The position numbers and the translations under genes are program-made. 64,000 bases of DNA from Flavobacterium gelidilacus DSM 15343 (GTDB taxonomy: Bacteria; Bacteroidota; Bacteroidia; Flavobacteriales; Flavobacteriaceae), in contig NZ_AUGN01000004.1 in the NCBI RefSeq assembly GCF_000422685.1, positions 186,001 through 250,000 of the forward strand. The letters are read 5' to 3'. Positions 17,479 to 25,120 of the stretch are shown one piece after another; within the stretch, counting starts at the first letter, position 1, and every line of letters starts with the position of its first letter. A model generated the notes under the pieces. It ran no database searches and was not told where the DNA came from. It was given only the letters and a program-made list of their open reading frames with translations.

Positions 17479-18741
17479 ATGGTAAAAGATTTATTTGCAA
17501 GAATACAAGAAAATAAAGGTCCATTAGGGAAATGGGCATCGCAAGCTGAAGGTTATTTTGTTTTTCCAAAATTGGAAGGTGAACTTGGTCCAAGAATGAG
17601 GTTTAAAGGAAAAGAGGTGCTTAACTGGTCGATTAATGACTATTTGGGTTTAGCAAATCATCCTGATGTTAGAAAAGCTGATGCTGATGCTGCTGCTCAA
17701 TATGGTGCTGCTTATCCAATGGGTGCTCGTATGATGAGTGGTCATACCGATATGCACGAACAATTAGAAAATGAATTAGCAGCTTTTGTACAAAAAGAAT
17801 CGGCTTATTTGTTAAACTTTGGTTATCAGGGGATTATGTCATGTATTGACGCTTTAGTGACTAAAAATGATATTATTGTTTATGATGTTGATGCTCACGC
17901 ATGTATTATTGATGGTGTTCGTTTACATATGGGAAAACGTTTTACTTACAGGCATAATGACTTGGAAAGTATGGAAAAAAACTTGCAACGTGCTACAAAA
18001 ATGGCTACTGAAACTGGTGGTGGAATTTTATTCATTACAGAAGGTGTTTTTGGAATGCGTGGTCAACAAGGAAAATTGAAAGAAATTATTGCCATGAAGG
18101 AAAAATATAATTTCCGTTTATTGGTTGATGATGCTCATGGTTTTGGTACTTTAGGTAAAACTGGTGCTGGAGCAGGTGAGGAGCAAGGTTGTCAAGACGG
18201 AATTGATGTTTATTTTTCAACATTTGCTAAATCTATGGCAAGTATTGGTGCTTTTTTAGCAGCTGATAAAGAAATTATTGATTATTTAAAATATAACTTA
18301 CGTTCTCAAATGTTTGCTAAATCTTTGCCAATGATTCAAACTGTTGGTGCTTTGAAGAGATTGCAATTATTGAGAGATAATCCAGGTTTAAAAGATAAAC
18401 TTTGGGTAAATGTAGATGCCTTACAAAACGGTTTAAAAGCAAGAAACTTTAATATTGGTGATACAAATACATGTGTAACTCCAGTTTATCTTGAAGGAAG
18501 TGTGCCAGAAGCAATGGTTATGGTAAATGATTTAAGAGAAAATTACGGTATTTTCTTATCGATTGTAATTTACCCTGTGATTCCAAAAGGAATAATCTTG
18601 TTGAGAATGATTCCAACGGCTTCACATACTATAGAAGATATTGAAACTACTTTAAGTGCTTTTGAAATAATTAGAGAAAAATTAGTTAACGGAACTTATA
18701 GAAAAATTGCAGAAGCAACTAAGGTTGATATGGACGCATAA
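17479..18741 (+). CDS. Alpha-oxoamine synthase (PLP-dependent acyl-CoA transferase; SPT/capnine-synthase-like)
   Basis: Fold-type I PLP enzyme, 420 aa. This family condenses an amino acid with an acyl-CoA or acyl-ACP, releasing CO2. Motifs: DYLGLANHP (54-62), ARMMSGHTDMHEQLE with the family Gly/His region, stacking His140 in DVDAHACI, VDDAHGFGTLG (216-226) and the Schiff-base Lys251 in STFAKSMASIG. The pattern is nearer to serine palmitoyltransferase than to BioF, and no biotin genes are near. In Bacteroidetes such enzymes start sphingolipid or sulfonolipid (capnine) synthesis. That substrate choice is inference; Kbl and BioF remain possible. Confidence 0.82.
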   Translation: MVKDLFARIQENKGPLGKWASQAEGYFVFPKLEGELGPRMRFKGKEVLNWSINDYLGLANHPDVRKADADAAAQYGAAYPMGARMMSGHTDMHEQLENELAAFVQKESAYLLNFGYQGIMSCIDALVTKNDIIVYDVDAHACIIDGVRLHMGKRFTYRHNDLESMEKNLQRATKMATETGGGILFITEGVFGMRGQQGKLKEIIAMKEKYNFRLLVDDAHGFGTLGKTGAGAGEEQGCQDGIDVYFSTFAKSMASIGAFLAADKEIIDYLKYNLRSQMFAKSLPMIQTVGALKRLQLLRDNPGLKDKLWVNVDALQNGLKARNFNIGDTNTCVTPVYLEGSVPEAMVMVNDLRENYGIFLSIVIYPVIPKGIILLRMIPTASHTIEDIETTLSAFEIIREKLVNGTYRKIAEATKVDMDA

Positions 18742-18793
18742 TTTATAGATTTTCTGATATTCGGATTATAGATTTTCAGAATTTTACTTATAT

Positions 18794-18831
18794 AAAAAAC
18801 CCAATGCTATTTATTTAGTATTGGGTTTTTT
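18794..18831. terminator. Bidirectional terminator between convergent genes
   Basis: 12-bp perfect stem (aaaaaacccaat / attgggtttttt), extended by three more pairs including one G-U, with T runs on both strands. The stop codon of the minus-strand GNAT gene lies inside the stem. Confidence 0.85.
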
Positions 18832-19352
18832 ATTTCAAAAACAGCATTATTTAGGTTGTCTTCATCTATTTTAGCCGAAATAAGTTTAAAGTTGTTTCGT
18901 TCTAATAAAGTTTTAGAATTTTCATTTTTTTGATGAGTATAAGCTTCAATTAAATCTAAATTTAAAGTTGTAAAACCATAGTCTAAAACAGATTTTAAAG
19001 ACTCACTCATAATTCCTTTTCCTTGAAATTTTGGTTCTAAATCATATCCAATTTCGGCAGTTTTATTATCTTCAGAAAAATTCCACAAACAAATTGTCCC
19101 AATAATTTTCGGTTCATTTTTTAAAGTTATTCCCCAAGTAATTGATTTATTGGTTTCAATGTTTTCATTTATTTGCAGGATAAACTTTTTAGCTTCTTCA
19201 ATAGTCTTTGTTTTTCTATGTTCTGGTCTCTCAATAAATTTATTGATTTCTTCATCTGAACGTAGGTATAAAATAATTTTACAGTCTGATTCTAAAACTC
19301 TTCTAAGGATAAGATTTTTTGATTCTATTTTTGGAAATGGGATGAAGTTCAT
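18807..19352 (-). CDS. GNAT-family N-acetyltransferase (RimJ/RimL-like)
   Basis: Acetyl-CoA-dependent transferase, 181 aa. N-terminal FPKIESKNLILRRV and IGTICLWNFSEDNKTAEIGYDLEPKFQGKG carry the RimJ/RimL pattern. The acetyl-CoA pyrophosphate loop is QGKGIMSE (about 112-119), and the closing region AYTHQKNENSKTLLERNNF is motif B. It could acetylate a protein N-terminus, an amino sugar or a drug; the substrate is unknown. A heptamer tandem repeat lies 12 nt upstream of the start. Confidence 0.88.
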   Translation of the reverse strand: MNFIPFPKIESKNLILRRVLESDCKIILYLRSDEEINKFIERPEHRKTKTIEEAKKFILQINENIETNKSITWGITLKNEPKIIGTICLWNFSEDNKTAEIGYDLEPKFQGKGIMSESLKSVLDYGFTTLNLDLIEAYTHQKNENSKTLLERNNFKLISAKIDEDNLNNAVFEIKNPILNK

Positions 19353-19364
19353 TTTATTTATTTT

Positions 19365-19420
19365 TGCCTAATGCCTAATGCCTAATGCCTAATGCCTAAT
19401 GCCTAATGCCTAATGACTAA
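19365..19420. repeat. 7-bp tandem repeat (tgcctaa), seven perfect copies plus one variant
   Basis: Perfect copies fill 19365-19413, followed by tgactaa at 19414-19420. The last copy contains the stop codon of the downstream-coordinate gene (19417-19419, minus strand), and the array fills the spacer to the GNAT start. Simple tandem arrays like this change copy number by slippage. Confidence 0.95.
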
Positions 19421-20535
19421 AGTTTCTTACTATAAGTTCTTCTACGTTTAGTAATCTTACTATTAAAATGCTTCCAAAGCTTTTGAATAGCAGTGTTTTC
19501 TTCTAATTCCGGAGTTCGTACGCAAGTTTCTATACCTTTTGCTTGACAAACTGTATAATATTCATCAAAAATAATAGCCGTAACACCTTTACTTTGGTAT
19601 TCTGGTGCAACACCAATTAAATAGAATACTACTTCTTTAGAATTGTTTTTAGCTTTTAATAAATGATAAAATCCAAAGGGGAATAATTTGCCATTTGCTT
19701 TTTTAAGTGCTTCACTAAACCCAGGCATAACAATAGCAAAGGCAATCATTTTTTCATCTTTATCTATAATGAATTTTATGAATTCTGGATTTATAAAACT
19801 TATATATTTCTTTTTAAAGTACTCTTTTTGAACATCATTAATAGCTACAAATGATTGTAGTTTTGCATAAGTATCATTAAATAAATCAAACATTTTATCG
19901 ACATAAGGCATAATGTCTTTTGTCTTAGTAAAATTTAATGACCTTAATTCGTAACGCTTTTTAATTAGAGCACTAGCTTTTTGAAAGGGTTCTGGATTTA
20001 TATTGCTAAATGAAAAAGTGCTTTCTAAATATTCTTTTTCTTTAGTTAAACCCAGTTTTTCAAAATGCTCTTTGTAATAAGGTAAACTGTACCAAGTTAC
20101 CATATTTCCGATTTGATCAAATCCTTCAGTTAAAACACCAACTTTATCTAGATTAGAAAAACCAATTGGTCCTTCAACCATTTCTAAATTATGTTTGTTA
20201 CCCAATTCGTATACCTTTTCTAGCAGTGCTTTGGTGACTTCAATGTCATCAACAACATCAAACCAACCGAAACGGACTTTACTTTTTTTAAGAATTTTTA
20301 CTTCATCCCAATTAATTATAGCGGCAAGTTTACCTACAATTTTATTGTCTTTATAGGCTAAATAAAAATGTGCTTCTGCACTTTGAAAAGCAGGATTTTT
20401 ATCTCTATCAAATGTTTCTAATTCTTCTGCAATAATTGGTGGTATCCAATTAGGGTTGTTTTTATATAGTTCAAAAGAAAACATTACGTAATCTTTCATT
20501 TCTTTTTTGGACTTGGCTTCTTTTATTTCAATCAT
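19417..20535 (-). CDS. GNAT-fold protein of unknown function (372 aa)
   Basis: Two-part protein. The N-terminal region (1-165; WIPPIIAEELETFDRDKNP, HFYLAYKDNKIVGKLAAIIN) and C-terminal region (180-372; YLIGVAPEYQSKGVTAIIFDE) both look like acyltransferase lobes. The second has an acetyl-CoA loop, PEYQSKGV. There is no signal peptide. Homologues occur widely in Bacteroidetes, sometimes with misleading names. It lies 15 nt downstream of an outer-membrane protein gene on the same strand. A role in lipid or envelope N-acylation next to the oxoamine synthase is possible but unproven. Confidence 0.72.
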   Translation of the reverse strand: MIEIKEAKSKKEMKDYVMFSFELYKNNPNWIPPIIAEELETFDRDKNPAFQSAEAHFYLAYKDNKIVGKLAAIINWDEVKILKKSKVRFGWFDVVDDIEVTKALLEKVYELGNKHNLEMVEGPIGFSNLDKVGVLTEGFDQIGNMVTWYSLPYYKEHFEKLGLTKEKEYLESTFSFSNINPEPFQKASALIKKRYELRSLNFTKTKDIMPYVDKMFDLFNDTYAKLQSFVAINDVQKEYFKKKYISFINPEFIKFIIDKDEKMIAFAIVMPGFSEALKKANGKLFPFGFYHLLKAKNNSKEVVFYLIGVAPEYQSKGVTAIIFDEYYTVCQAKGIETCVRTPELEENTAIQKLWKHFNSKITKRRRTYSKKL

Positions 20536-20550
20536 TGTGGTTGGGTGAAA

Positions 20551-21540
20551 TTATTCTTCGTCTTTAGACTTTTTTAATTTCTTTTCTTTATTCTTATTTA
20601 GTTTAGGCTCTTTTTTCTTAGCACTTTTATTTGCTTTATCCTTTTTTCTGTCTTCAGGAGATTTTATTCTTACTTCTTGATAATTTTTATCAAAACGCCA
20701 AGAAATTCCAACACCACCATACATTATTGAAGGTGTATTTTTAATGTTCTTAGAAAATGAAGCATCAACTTGCATATTAGGTGAGATAAGATATGCTCCA
20801 CCAGCTCTAAAAACGATATCACTATACAAATCACCTTTATAGCCTTGATTTTCTACAAAAACTGACCATTGTTGGTTTATTCCATGCGTAAGTGTTGCAA
20901 TGTATTCTAATGATTTGAAATCGGAAGTAAATTTGTTGTAAATTAAATTTCCAACCAATACCCAACGTGTTCCAAAAGTGTTTTGTGTAATTAAAGCTAC
21001 TTTTGGACTAACTTTTGGTTCAATTAACCTCGAATTATAGTTATATGGATTATCAGAAAAATTTAGATTTACACCAGCAAAAATACCTACAGAAGGAATT
21101 AATTGTCTCCATTTAAAACCTTGATTGGCTTTCCAACTTCTAATATTTACTTTCTGTTCATAATATTTATTTGGGTCATAAACTAAATATTTAGCTCCCA
21201 GAACTGTAGTTCTTAAGGCACTTCTTTTATATTCTTCTAATGGACTTGTATATGTGTCATTTTGATATTGAATTTCGACAACAGCTTCCATTTGTTCTTT
21301 AATAACTCCCCATCTTAGAGCAAAATCAACTCCAAAACCATTGGCATCATATCCGATTAAATCATGATTTTCATTTATTGCAAAGACTCCCGATTCTAAT
21401 TGAATTACTGATTTTCCGACAGAGAAAGCCATCATTGATTTTCCTGGCCTATTAGAATTAATTACATCTGTATATTGAGCAGAAGCCATTTCAACAAATA
21501 ATAAAGAGAATAAAAGGAGAAATTGTGTTGATTTTTTCAT
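20551..21540 (-). CDS. Outer-membrane beta-barrel protein (Phenol_MetA_deg/transporter-like)
   Basis: The ATG at 21538-21540 gives 329 aa with a clean signal peptide (MKKSTQFLLLFSLLF, ending ASAQ). The longer frame begins at a TTG inside the -7 promoter box at 21562-21569, so it is rejected. The mature part has alternating amphipathic strands (FGVDFALRWGVIKEQMEAVVEIQYQ split across strands, VGISWRF) typical of a 12-strand barrel. A Lys-rich tail (about 290-329) ends the protein, unusual for an Omp, which normally closes on an aromatic residue. Function unknown. Confidence 0.75.
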   Translation of the reverse strand: MKKSTQFLLLFSLLFVEMASAQYTDVINSNRPGKSMMAFSVGKSVIQLESGVFAINENHDLIGYDANGFGVDFALRWGVIKEQMEAVVEIQYQNDTYTSPLEEYKRSALRTTVLGAKYLVYDPNKYYEQKVNIRSWKANQGFKWRQLIPSVGIFAGVNLNFSDNPYNYNSRLIEPKVSPKVALITQNTFGTRWVLVGNLIYNKFTSDFKSLEYIATLTHGINQQWSVFVENQGYKGDLYSDIVFRAGGAYLISPNMQVDASFSKNIKNTPSIMYGGVGISWRFDKNYQEVRIKSPEDRKKDKANKSAKKKEPKLNKNKEKKLKKSKDEE

Positions 21541-21561
21541 AATTGGCTTAAATAAGTTTTT

Positions 21562-21569
21562 CAAAAGTA
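21562..21569 (-). promoter_or_regulatory. -7 promoter box (TACTTTTG) of the OM barrel/GNAT-fold operon
   Basis: TAnnTTTG on the minus strand, 21-28 nt before the chosen ATG. It decides the start codon, because the next in-frame upstream start lies within it. Confidence 0.6.
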
Positions 21570-21624
21570 GTTATTTTATCATAAATTTAAGAAACAATTT
21601 ATGGGTTTTTAGTACTTATAATTG

Positions 21625-21632
21625 TATTTTTG
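21625..21632 (+). promoter_or_regulatory. -7 promoter box of the DUF4834 gene (TATTTTTG)
   Basis: TAnnTTTG on the plus strand, 20 nt before the ATG at 21653. Confidence 0.55.
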
Positions 21633-21652
21633 AATTTTAAAATTAGATTACA

Positions 21653-21916
21653 ATGATAGAAGCATCATTTACAGGTTTATTAAGAACGTTAGCTTACATA
21701 GTTTTATTTTATTATTTGTTTAAATTCTTATTGAGAATTTTTGCACCTATTTTAATGAAGAAAGCCATGAATAAAGTGCAACAAAAAATGGAAGACCAAG
21801 TTAAGCAACAACAAAATTATCAACAAAACACTTCTCAAAATAATTCACAGTCAACAGTTAAGCCTCAGGAAAAGAAGAAAGTAGGAGAGTATATTGATTA
21901 TGAAGAAGTAGATTAA
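21653..21916 (+). CDS. DUF4834-family small membrane protein
   Basis: Protein of 87 aa with one N-terminal membrane helix (about 9-34; LAYIVLFYYLFKFLLRIFAP). A Gln/Asn-rich hydrophilic linker follows, then the conserved acidic end VGEYIDYEEVD. This is the layout of the flavobacterial DUF4834 family, whose function is unknown. It has its own promoter box and terminator, so it is probably monocistronic. Confidence 0.82.
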   Translation: MIEASFTGLLRTLAYIVLFYYLFKFLLRIFAPILMKKAMNKVQQKMEDQVKQQQNYQQNTSQNNSQSTVKPQEKKKVGEYIDYEEVD

Positions 21917-21936
21917 TAACATTTGAACAATAACAG

Positions 21937-21961
21937 AAAGGATATTTTAACGATATCCTTT
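21937..21961 (+). terminator. Terminator of the DUF4834 gene
   Basis: 9-bp perfect stem (aaaggatat / atatccttt) with a 7-nt loop and a following run of T residues. Confidence 0.8.
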
Positions 21962-22001
21962 TTTTATTTACTTTAGCACCTTTAAATATTTATTCTTTAG
22001 C

Positions 22002-24437
22002 ATGAAAAATTTGCAAAAATACTCTTCACATTTATTAGCTATTCTTGGTTTTGTAATAGTAGCCGTAATTTATTTTTATCCTGTATTAAAAGGAGAACAG
22101 ATTTACCAACATGACATTGCAGAATATACTGGAATGGCAAAAGAACAAAATGATTTTAGAAATGAAACCAACGAAGAACCTTATTGGACAAATAGTGCTT
22201 TTGGTGGAATGCCAACTTATCAATTAGGTGCTAAATATCCAAACGATTTTATTGGTCACTTTGATGATGTTTTACGTTTTTTACCTAGACCAGCAGATTA
22301 TTTATTTCTATATTTTTTAGGATTTTATATATTGTTATTAGTTTTAAAAGTTGATCCGTTAAAAGCCTTTTTTGGAGCTTTAGCTTTCGGTTTTTCGACT
22401 TATATGATTATCATTATTGGAGCTGGACACAATGCAAAAGCTCATGCTATTGCTTATATGCCAATGGTTTTAGCTGGTGTTTTGTTGGTTTTTAGACGAA
22501 AGTATATTGTTGGTGGATTACTAACTATGATTGCTGCAGCTTTAGAAATTCAAGCGAATCACTTTCAAATGACTTATTATTTATTGATTTTACTTTTAGT
22601 AGTTTCAATTTATTATTTTGTAGAATTCATCAAAGAAAAAGATTTTAAAGGTTTAGCCAAAGTGGTTGGAGTTTTTGCGATTGCTGGACTTTTTGCTATT
22701 GGTTCAAACGCAACAAGTTTATTAGCAACATCAGAATATGCTAAATTTTCTACAAGAAGTGATAGTGAACTGACTTATGAACCAGATGGTTCTAAAAAAG
22801 AAAGTTCAAACGCAATGAGTTATGAATATATCACTGATTATAGTTATGGAGTTGCAGAAAGTTTAAACTTAATTTCACCAAGACTTTTTGGTGGCGCTAG
22901 TTATGAGGATTTAGGTAAAGATTCAGAAATGTTTCAATATGTAATGTCACAAGGAGCAAGTGAAGCAGAAGCTTCAGTCATAACAAAACAATTAAGAACC
23001 TATTGGGGAGATCAGCCTGGTGTTTCTGGACCAGCTTATATCGGAATTATTGTTTTCTTTTTAGCTGTTTTAGCATTATTTGTAGAAAAAAGAAAAGTCA
23101 AGTATGCTTTAGTTGCTGGAGTTTTAATTTCATTATTCCTTTCTTGGGGAAAAAACTTCTCATTACTAACGGATTTCTTTATCGATTATGTTCCATTATA
23201 TAATAAATTTAGAGCTGTTTCATCCATTCAAGTTTTATTGGAATTATGCATGCCTATTTTAGCTATTTTAGGACTGTATTCTTTTTATAAATCTGATGAT
23301 GCTCAAAAATGGAATGCCTTATGGAAATCTGGAGCTATCGTTGGTGGAATTCTAATTTCATTGTTATTGTTTAAAGGAATGTTCAACTTCTCTGGACCAG
23401 CTGATGGTTATTATGCTGAATCTTATGGTTATGACTTCATGAGTGTTCTAAAAGAAGATAGAGCAGCGATGTATTCTTCAGACGTATTTCGTTCTTTAGG
23501 ATTTTTAGCAATAGTTTTTATTGTTCTGTATGCATCATTAAAGAATAAATTAGCTCAAAATACGGCTATTATTTTAGTAGGATTGGTTATGGTTTTTGAT
23601 TTATTCTTAGTAGATAAAAAATATGTAAATGATGAAAACTTCAAGTCAAAAAGAGAAATCGATATGCCTTATCAAATGACCGAAGCAGATCAAAACATAT
23701 TACAAGACACAACCCATTTTAGAGTTTTTGAAGCTGCCGGAAATATGAGTAGTGCAAGAACTTCTTATTTTCATAAATCGCTTGGTGGTTATAGTGCTGT
23801 GAAACCAAGAAGAATGCAACAATTGTTTGATTATCAAATAGCCAAAAACAACCTTCAAGTTTATAATATGTTAAATACTAAATATATTATTAAAGCTAAC
23901 GAACAAGGAGAAGATGTAGCTTTATTAAACCCAGACGCAAATGGAAATGCTTGGTTTGTTGAGAAAGTACTAAATGTTATTTCTTCAGATGAAGAAATGA
24001 AAGCTTTAGATAGTTTAAGAACCAAAGATATAGCTGTAATTAATCCAACAGCATTAAAGGTTAAAGGGAAGCCTTTTGGTGATTTCGAAAGAGATTCTCT
24101 AGCTAAAATTGACTTAATTGATTACAAACCAAATTATATAAAATACAAATCAACAAATTCTAATGCTGGTTTTGCAGTGTTTTCTGAAATGTATTATTCA
24201 AACGGTTGGAAAGCAACAATAGATGGAAAAGAAACTCCAATTTATCGAGTTGACTATGCTTTAAGAGGATTAGAAGTTCCAGCAGGAAATCATACAATCG
24301 AATTCAAATTTGAACCACAAGTTGTAAAAACGGGAAGCACAATTGTTTTATTTAGTTGCATTGGAATGTTGTTATTGTTGATAGGTGGAATTTATTTTGA
24401 GAATAAAAATAAAAAAGGATTGAAGATTGAAGAGTAA
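22002..24437 (+). CDS. YfhO-family integral membrane protein
   Basis: Polytopic inner-membrane protein, 811 aa, with about a dozen helices in the first 560 residues and a final helix near 780-800 (IVLFSCIGMLLLLIGGIYF). An extracytoplasmic domain lies between (about 565-770). HDIAEYTGMAKEQNDF and PYWTNSAFGGMPTYQL are typical of the YfhO family, a GT-C-like fold linked in Firmicutes to glycosylation of cell-wall polymers. Together with the glycosyltransferase and flippase downstream it suggests surface-glycan modification. Confidence 0.88.
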   Translation: MKNLQKYSSHLLAILGFVIVAVIYFYPVLKGEQIYQHDIAEYTGMAKEQNDFRNETNEEPYWTNSAFGGMPTYQLGAKYPNDFIGHFDDVLRFLPRPADYLFLYFLGFYILLLVLKVDPLKAFFGALAFGFSTYMIIIIGAGHNAKAHAIAYMPMVLAGVLLVFRRKYIVGGLLTMIAAALEIQANHFQMTYYLLILLLVVSIYYFVEFIKEKDFKGLAKVVGVFAIAGLFAIGSNATSLLATSEYAKFSTRSDSELTYEPDGSKKESSNAMSYEYITDYSYGVAESLNLISPRLFGGASYEDLGKDSEMFQYVMSQGASEAEASVITKQLRTYWGDQPGVSGPAYIGIIVFFLAVLALFVEKRKVKYALVAGVLISLFLSWGKNFSLLTDFFIDYVPLYNKFRAVSSIQVLLELCMPILAILGLYSFYKSDDAQKWNALWKSGAIVGGILISLLLFKGMFNFSGPADGYYAESYGYDFMSVLKEDRAAMYSSDVFRSLGFLAIVFIVLYASLKNKLAQNTAIILVGLVMVFDLFLVDKKYVNDENFKSKREIDMPYQMTEADQNILQDTTHFRVFEAAGNMSSARTSYFHKSLGGYSAVKPRRMQQLFDYQIAKNNLQVYNMLNTKYIIKANEQGEDVALLNPDANGNAWFVEKVLNVISSDEEMKALDSLRTKDIAVINPTALKVKGKPFGDFERDSLAKIDLIDYKPNYIKYKSTNSNAGFAVFSEMYYSNGWKATIDGKETPIYRVDYALRGLEVPAGNHTIEFKFEPQVVKTGSTIVLFSCIGMLLLLIGGIYFENKNKKGLKIEE

Positions 24438-24471
24438 CGATTTTTGAGTGATGAATTAAAGAAACTATAAA

Positions 24472-24639
24472 ATGAAAGAATCAAATTTTAATCACGATAA
24501 ACCTAAAAATATTGAAGCAAAACGTATAGCTGAAATAAAAAAGCTAACTTATGCTGAACGATTACAACGTTTTTTAAAGTTAATGGAACTTTCTTATGCT
24601 TTAAAAAACGCACCTAAAGTATATCCAAATAAGAAATGA
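24472..24639 (+). CDS. Small protein (55 aa) coupled to a nucleotidyltransferase gene
   Basis: An ATG at 24472 opens a 55-residue frame ending in TGA at 24637-24639. Its last bases overlap the next start as ATGA, so the pair is translationally coupled. The product is basic and helical (PKNIEAKRIAEIKKL, ERLQRFLKLMELSYAL) with no signal peptide. Coding character looks real: no A/T run bias and a clean coupling. The family is not recognised. The arrangement resembles small-partner plus nucleotidyltransferase modules such as MNT/AbiE-type toxin-antitoxin pairs, but no HEPN motif (R-x4-6-H) is present. Confidence 0.65.
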   Translation: MKESNFNHDKPKNIEAKRIAEIKKLTYAERLQRFLKLMELSYALKNAPKVYPNKK

Positions 24640-25103
24640 TTGAAGAAATAATAAATATTTGGAAAATCTTCGAAGAGAACAATGTCAAATACATTACAAT
24701 TGGTGGATTTGCTGTAAATATTTATGGCTATACCAGAAACACAGGTGATTTAGACATTTTAATTGAAGACTCTTTAGAAAATAGAAAAAATTTAAGAAAA
24801 GCTTTTATTGAAATAGGAATTGGTGATTTTGAATCTATCGAAACAATGCAATTTATTCCAGGTTGGACAGATTTTACCTTGTTTTTTGGTCTGCGATTAG
24901 ATGTTATGACTTCTGTTAAAGGTTTAGAAAATATTCCTTTTCAGGAATTATTAGATAAAGCAACAAAAGTAATTATGGGAAATGTTCCAGTTAATTTTAT
25001 TGATTATGATAATCTTATAAAAGCAAAAAAAGCAACTAATAGACTAAAAGACCAATTAGATTTAGAAGAGTTAAATAAAATTAATAATCCAAATAATGAT
25101 TAA
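24636..25103 (+). CDS. Nucleotidyltransferase-fold protein (MNT/AbiE-like)
   Basis: Protein of 155 aa of the polymerase-beta-like nucleotidyltransferase superfamily. YITIGGFAVNIYGY holds the GG pair (23-24), and Asp38-x-Asp40 in TGDLDILI is the metal-binding motif. A later carboxylate is likely in LRLDVMTSV. Small stand-alone proteins of this type either AMPylate a partner or act as toxins. It overlaps the small upstream gene by 4 nt, has no HEPN gene next to it, and sits between YfhO and a glycosyltransferase gene as if inserted. Confidence 0.8.
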   Translation: MIEEIINIWKIFEENNVKYITIGGFAVNIYGYTRNTGDLDILIEDSLENRKNLRKAFIEIGIGDFESIETMQFIPGWTDFTLFFGLRLDVMTSVKGLENIPFQELLDKATKVIMGNVPVNFIDYDNLIKAKKATNRLKDQLDLEELNKINNPNND

Positions 25104-25120
25104 ATTTTAACCAAATAACT

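Noticed and set aside
19365..19420. Tandem repeat as a CRISPR array
   Set aside because: The 7-bp units are contiguous with no spacers, and no cas genes are present.
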